NCBI GenBank assembly: GCA_002425225.1
Contig: DILV01000023.1
Coordinates: 1-64,000 of the forward strand
Source of the DNA: Thiothrix sp. UBA5583
GTDB taxonomy: Bacteria > Pseudomonadota > Gammaproteobacteria > Thiotrichales > Thiotrichaceae
Length of the DNA stretch: 64,000 nt
Reading direction: 5' to 3'
Below the pieces are notes generated by a model. It searched no databases, had not been told where the DNA came from, and saw only the letters and a program-made list of their open reading frames with translations. A program made the translations under genes and the position numbers. Shown in pieces: positions 62,669 through 64,000 of the stretch (position 1 is the first letter of the stretch; every line of letters starts with the position of its first letter).

Positions 62669-63748
62669 ATGAATAATGAACAAACCGGCGAAAACCAAAA
62701 CTTCGATACCGAACTGACGACAGAAACTGCCGTCGAAACCTTTACTGTCCTGCAAGCCCGTTCCGAAGCACAGGATGCACAGATTACTGCTGCCGAAGAC
62801 ATTCTGGATCGTACCGAACCCAAACCATCGGACACGGCGGCGGCTTTCAAAGCGCTGGAAGCCATTCTGGAAGGCGCATCCCCGGATGACGCTGCCGCCC
62901 TCAAGGTTGCCCTGCAACGCTGGCAGAAATTTGAAGCCAAAATGCCGGTCAGCCCGGATGATGAACTGGTTGACGACTGGCGTAACGCGGTTTACCCCTA
63001 CAAAAACCGCCTGTCACGCAAAGCCTATGAAAAACAGAAATACTACCTGCAAGTCGAGTTGCTCAAGTTGCAAGCCTGGGTCAAAGAAACCGGGCAGCGG
63101 GTCGTCATCCTGTTTGAAGGGCGTGATGCCGCCGGTAAGGGTGGTACGATCAAGCGTTTCATGGAACACCTCAATCCGCGTGGTGCTCGAGTCGTGGCAC
63201 TGGAAAAACCCACGGATACCGAGCGTGGGCAATGGTATTTCCAGCGTTATATCCAGCATCTGCCAGCCGCAGGCGAAATCGTGCTGTTTGACCGCTCCTG
63301 GTACAACCGTGCCGGTGTCGAGCGCGTCATGGGTTTCTGTAACGAAAACGAATACCTGGCTTTCATGCGCCAGGCTCCAGAGCTGGAACGCCACTTGGTC
63401 AACAGTGGCGTCCACATCATCAAGTTCTGGTTCTCGGTCAGCCGCAAAGAACAGCGCCGCCGCTTCAAGGAACGTGAGCTGCATCCGCTCAAGCAGTGGA
63501 AACTCAGCCCGATTGACCTTGCTTCCCTCGAAAAATGGGACGATTACAGCAAAGCCAAGGAAGCGATGTTCTTCCACACCGACACCTCCGAGTGCCCGTG
63601 GATCATCATCAAATCAGACTGCAAAAAACGCGCCCGCCTCAATGCGATGCGCTACGTGCTGAACAAACTGGAATACAAAGGCAGGGATTCCCGCAACATC
63701 AACGGGGTTGACCCACTGATAGTGGGACGTGCCAGCCTGAGCAGTTAA
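62669..63748 (+). CDS. ppk2: Polyphosphate kinase 2
   Basis: 359 residues. The PPK2 core has Walker A GRDAAGKGGT, lid region LNPRGARVVALEKPTDTERGQWYFQRY, Walker B VLFDRSWYNRAG and WFSVSRKEQRRRF. It transfers phosphate between polyphosphate and nucleotides; length and spacing fit class I. The first 100 residues are an acidic extension (EQTGENQNFDTELTTETAVET...), which is variable in the family. GGAG precedes the ATG at 62669. Confidence 0.94.
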   Translation: MNNEQTGENQNFDTELTTETAVETFTVLQARSEAQDAQITAAEDILDRTEPKPSDTAAAFKALEAILEGASPDDAAALKVALQRWQKFEAKMPVSPDDELVDDWRNAVYPYKNRLSRKAYEKQKYYLQVELLKLQAWVKETGQRVVILFEGRDAAGKGGTIKRFMEHLNPRGARVVALEKPTDTERGQWYFQRYIQHLPAAGEIVLFDRSWYNRAGVERVMGFCNENEYLAFMRQAPELERHLVNSGVHIIKFWFSVSRKEQRRRFKERELHPLKQWKLSPIDLASLEKWDDYSKAKEAMFFHTDTSECPWIIIKSDCKKRARLNAMRYVLNKLEYKGRDSRNINGVDPLIVGRASLSS

Positions 63749-63847
63749 TAGCCATGTAAACTGATTGAAACTTTTCTTCTTTACTCCCGGTCATAGTCAG
63801 AATTAATATCCATGAATCTTTTCGACTATTTCCGGGAGGAAATCCAA

Positions 63848-64000
63848 GTGCACACTATTTATTCCAAAAAGTTCCTTACCTTGATCGCATTGTCATCCCT
63901 GTTGACATTAACTGCCTGCGGAGGTGGCGGTGGCGGTGGCGGAAACAGTGGCGTCACAACGGTACAGGTCAACGCTAGAGAGGCGGCACAAATTTATATT
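63848..64000 (+). CDS. Lipoprotein, N-terminal part (runs off the window)
   Basis: 51 codons are visible from GTG at 63848 to the window edge. The peptide is a lipoprotein signal, FLTLIALSSLLTLTACGGG, with lipobox LTAC, followed by seven glycines in a row and NSGVTTVQVNAREAAQIYI. GGGAGGAA lies 7 bases before the start codon. No domain can be called from so little. Confidence 0.65.
   Translation, partial: MHTIYSKKFLTLIALSSLLTLTACGGGGGGGGNSGVTTVQVNAREAAQIYI

Noticed and set aside
1..64000. tRNA, rRNA, CRISPR arrays, insertion sequences or prophage genes
   Set aside because: None was recognised on either strand. The palindromic repeats do not have the regular spacing of CRISPR and no transposase gene is present.

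Overview
The window looks like a chromosome segment of a sulfur-oxidising gammaproteobacterium, most likely Thiothrix or a close relative. The evidence is a sox thiosulfate-oxidation locus at the left edge (soxZ end, soxA, and a SoxXA-binding-protein/cytochrome c fusion), gammaproteobacterial-type housekeeping genes (hemCDXY, fabA, ubiA, comM), and Ras-like GTPase, bactofilin and FimV-type genes suited to a filamentous, surface-moving cell. The genus is inferred from gene content only. No rRNA or tRNA gene was recognised and there is no CRISPR array, transposase or integrase.

Layout: 1-3719 sox genes with a metallo-beta-lactamase-fold hydrolase and a DUF4395 membrane protein. 3887-7046 a PlpD-type patatin autotransporter facing an RssA-like patatin. 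7144-12825 comM, a fumarylacetoacetase-family hydrolase, a CNNM/CBS transporter and ilvD. 12949-19847 an accessory-looking island: a membrane protein with TrkA-N/RCK-like and ryanodine-receptor (RyR) domains, an alpha/beta hydrolase, a TPR-S/trypsin-like protease, and on the other strand two membrane proteins sharing one soluble domain pattern. 20007-20261 yidD. 20369-29240 a lactate unit: lutR-lutA-lutB-lutC, divergent from a TRAP transporter (DctPQM) and a quinone-linked D-lactate dehydrogenase, with TTGGT-type operators between. 29299-33978 a zinc-limitation cluster: COG0523 GTPase, Zur-like regulator, His-rich outer-membrane protein, ZnuA and ZnuB but no ZnuC. 34306-38518 hemC-hemD-hemX-hemY. 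38513-44049 malic enzyme, M48 protease lipoprotein, L31 type B, SIMPL protein, fabA, ubiA, thioredoxin-like ferredoxin and a Met/Ala-rich lipoprotein.

44261-53147 is the second unusual region. A bactofilin and a coiled-coil membrane protein diverge from a nine-gene run holding a Ras-like GTPase, a Roadblock/LC7 protein, an Aer-type PAS protein, a signal-less PhnD-like binding protein, a FimV/HubP-like LysM protein, an OmpA-BON protein and a second coiled-coil membrane protein. By analogy with MglA/MglB, SofG/bactofilin and HubP/FimV this could be a cell-pole or envelope organising system for surface motility. 53151-55249 hold a hypothetical gene, tatD-like and cpdA-like genes. 55271-60938 is a cobalamin block: riboswitch, btuB, a membrane protein, and cobU-cobT-cobC-cobS on the opposite strand. 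60980-64000 hold an XRE-type regulator, a methyltransferase, ppk2 and the start of a glycine-rich lipoprotein.

A GC-rich palindromic repeat (core CCCTCACCCC...CTCTCCCTCAAGGGGAGAGGGG) occurs four times. Copies have extended the C-terminus of LutA and the N-terminal part of LutC in frame.
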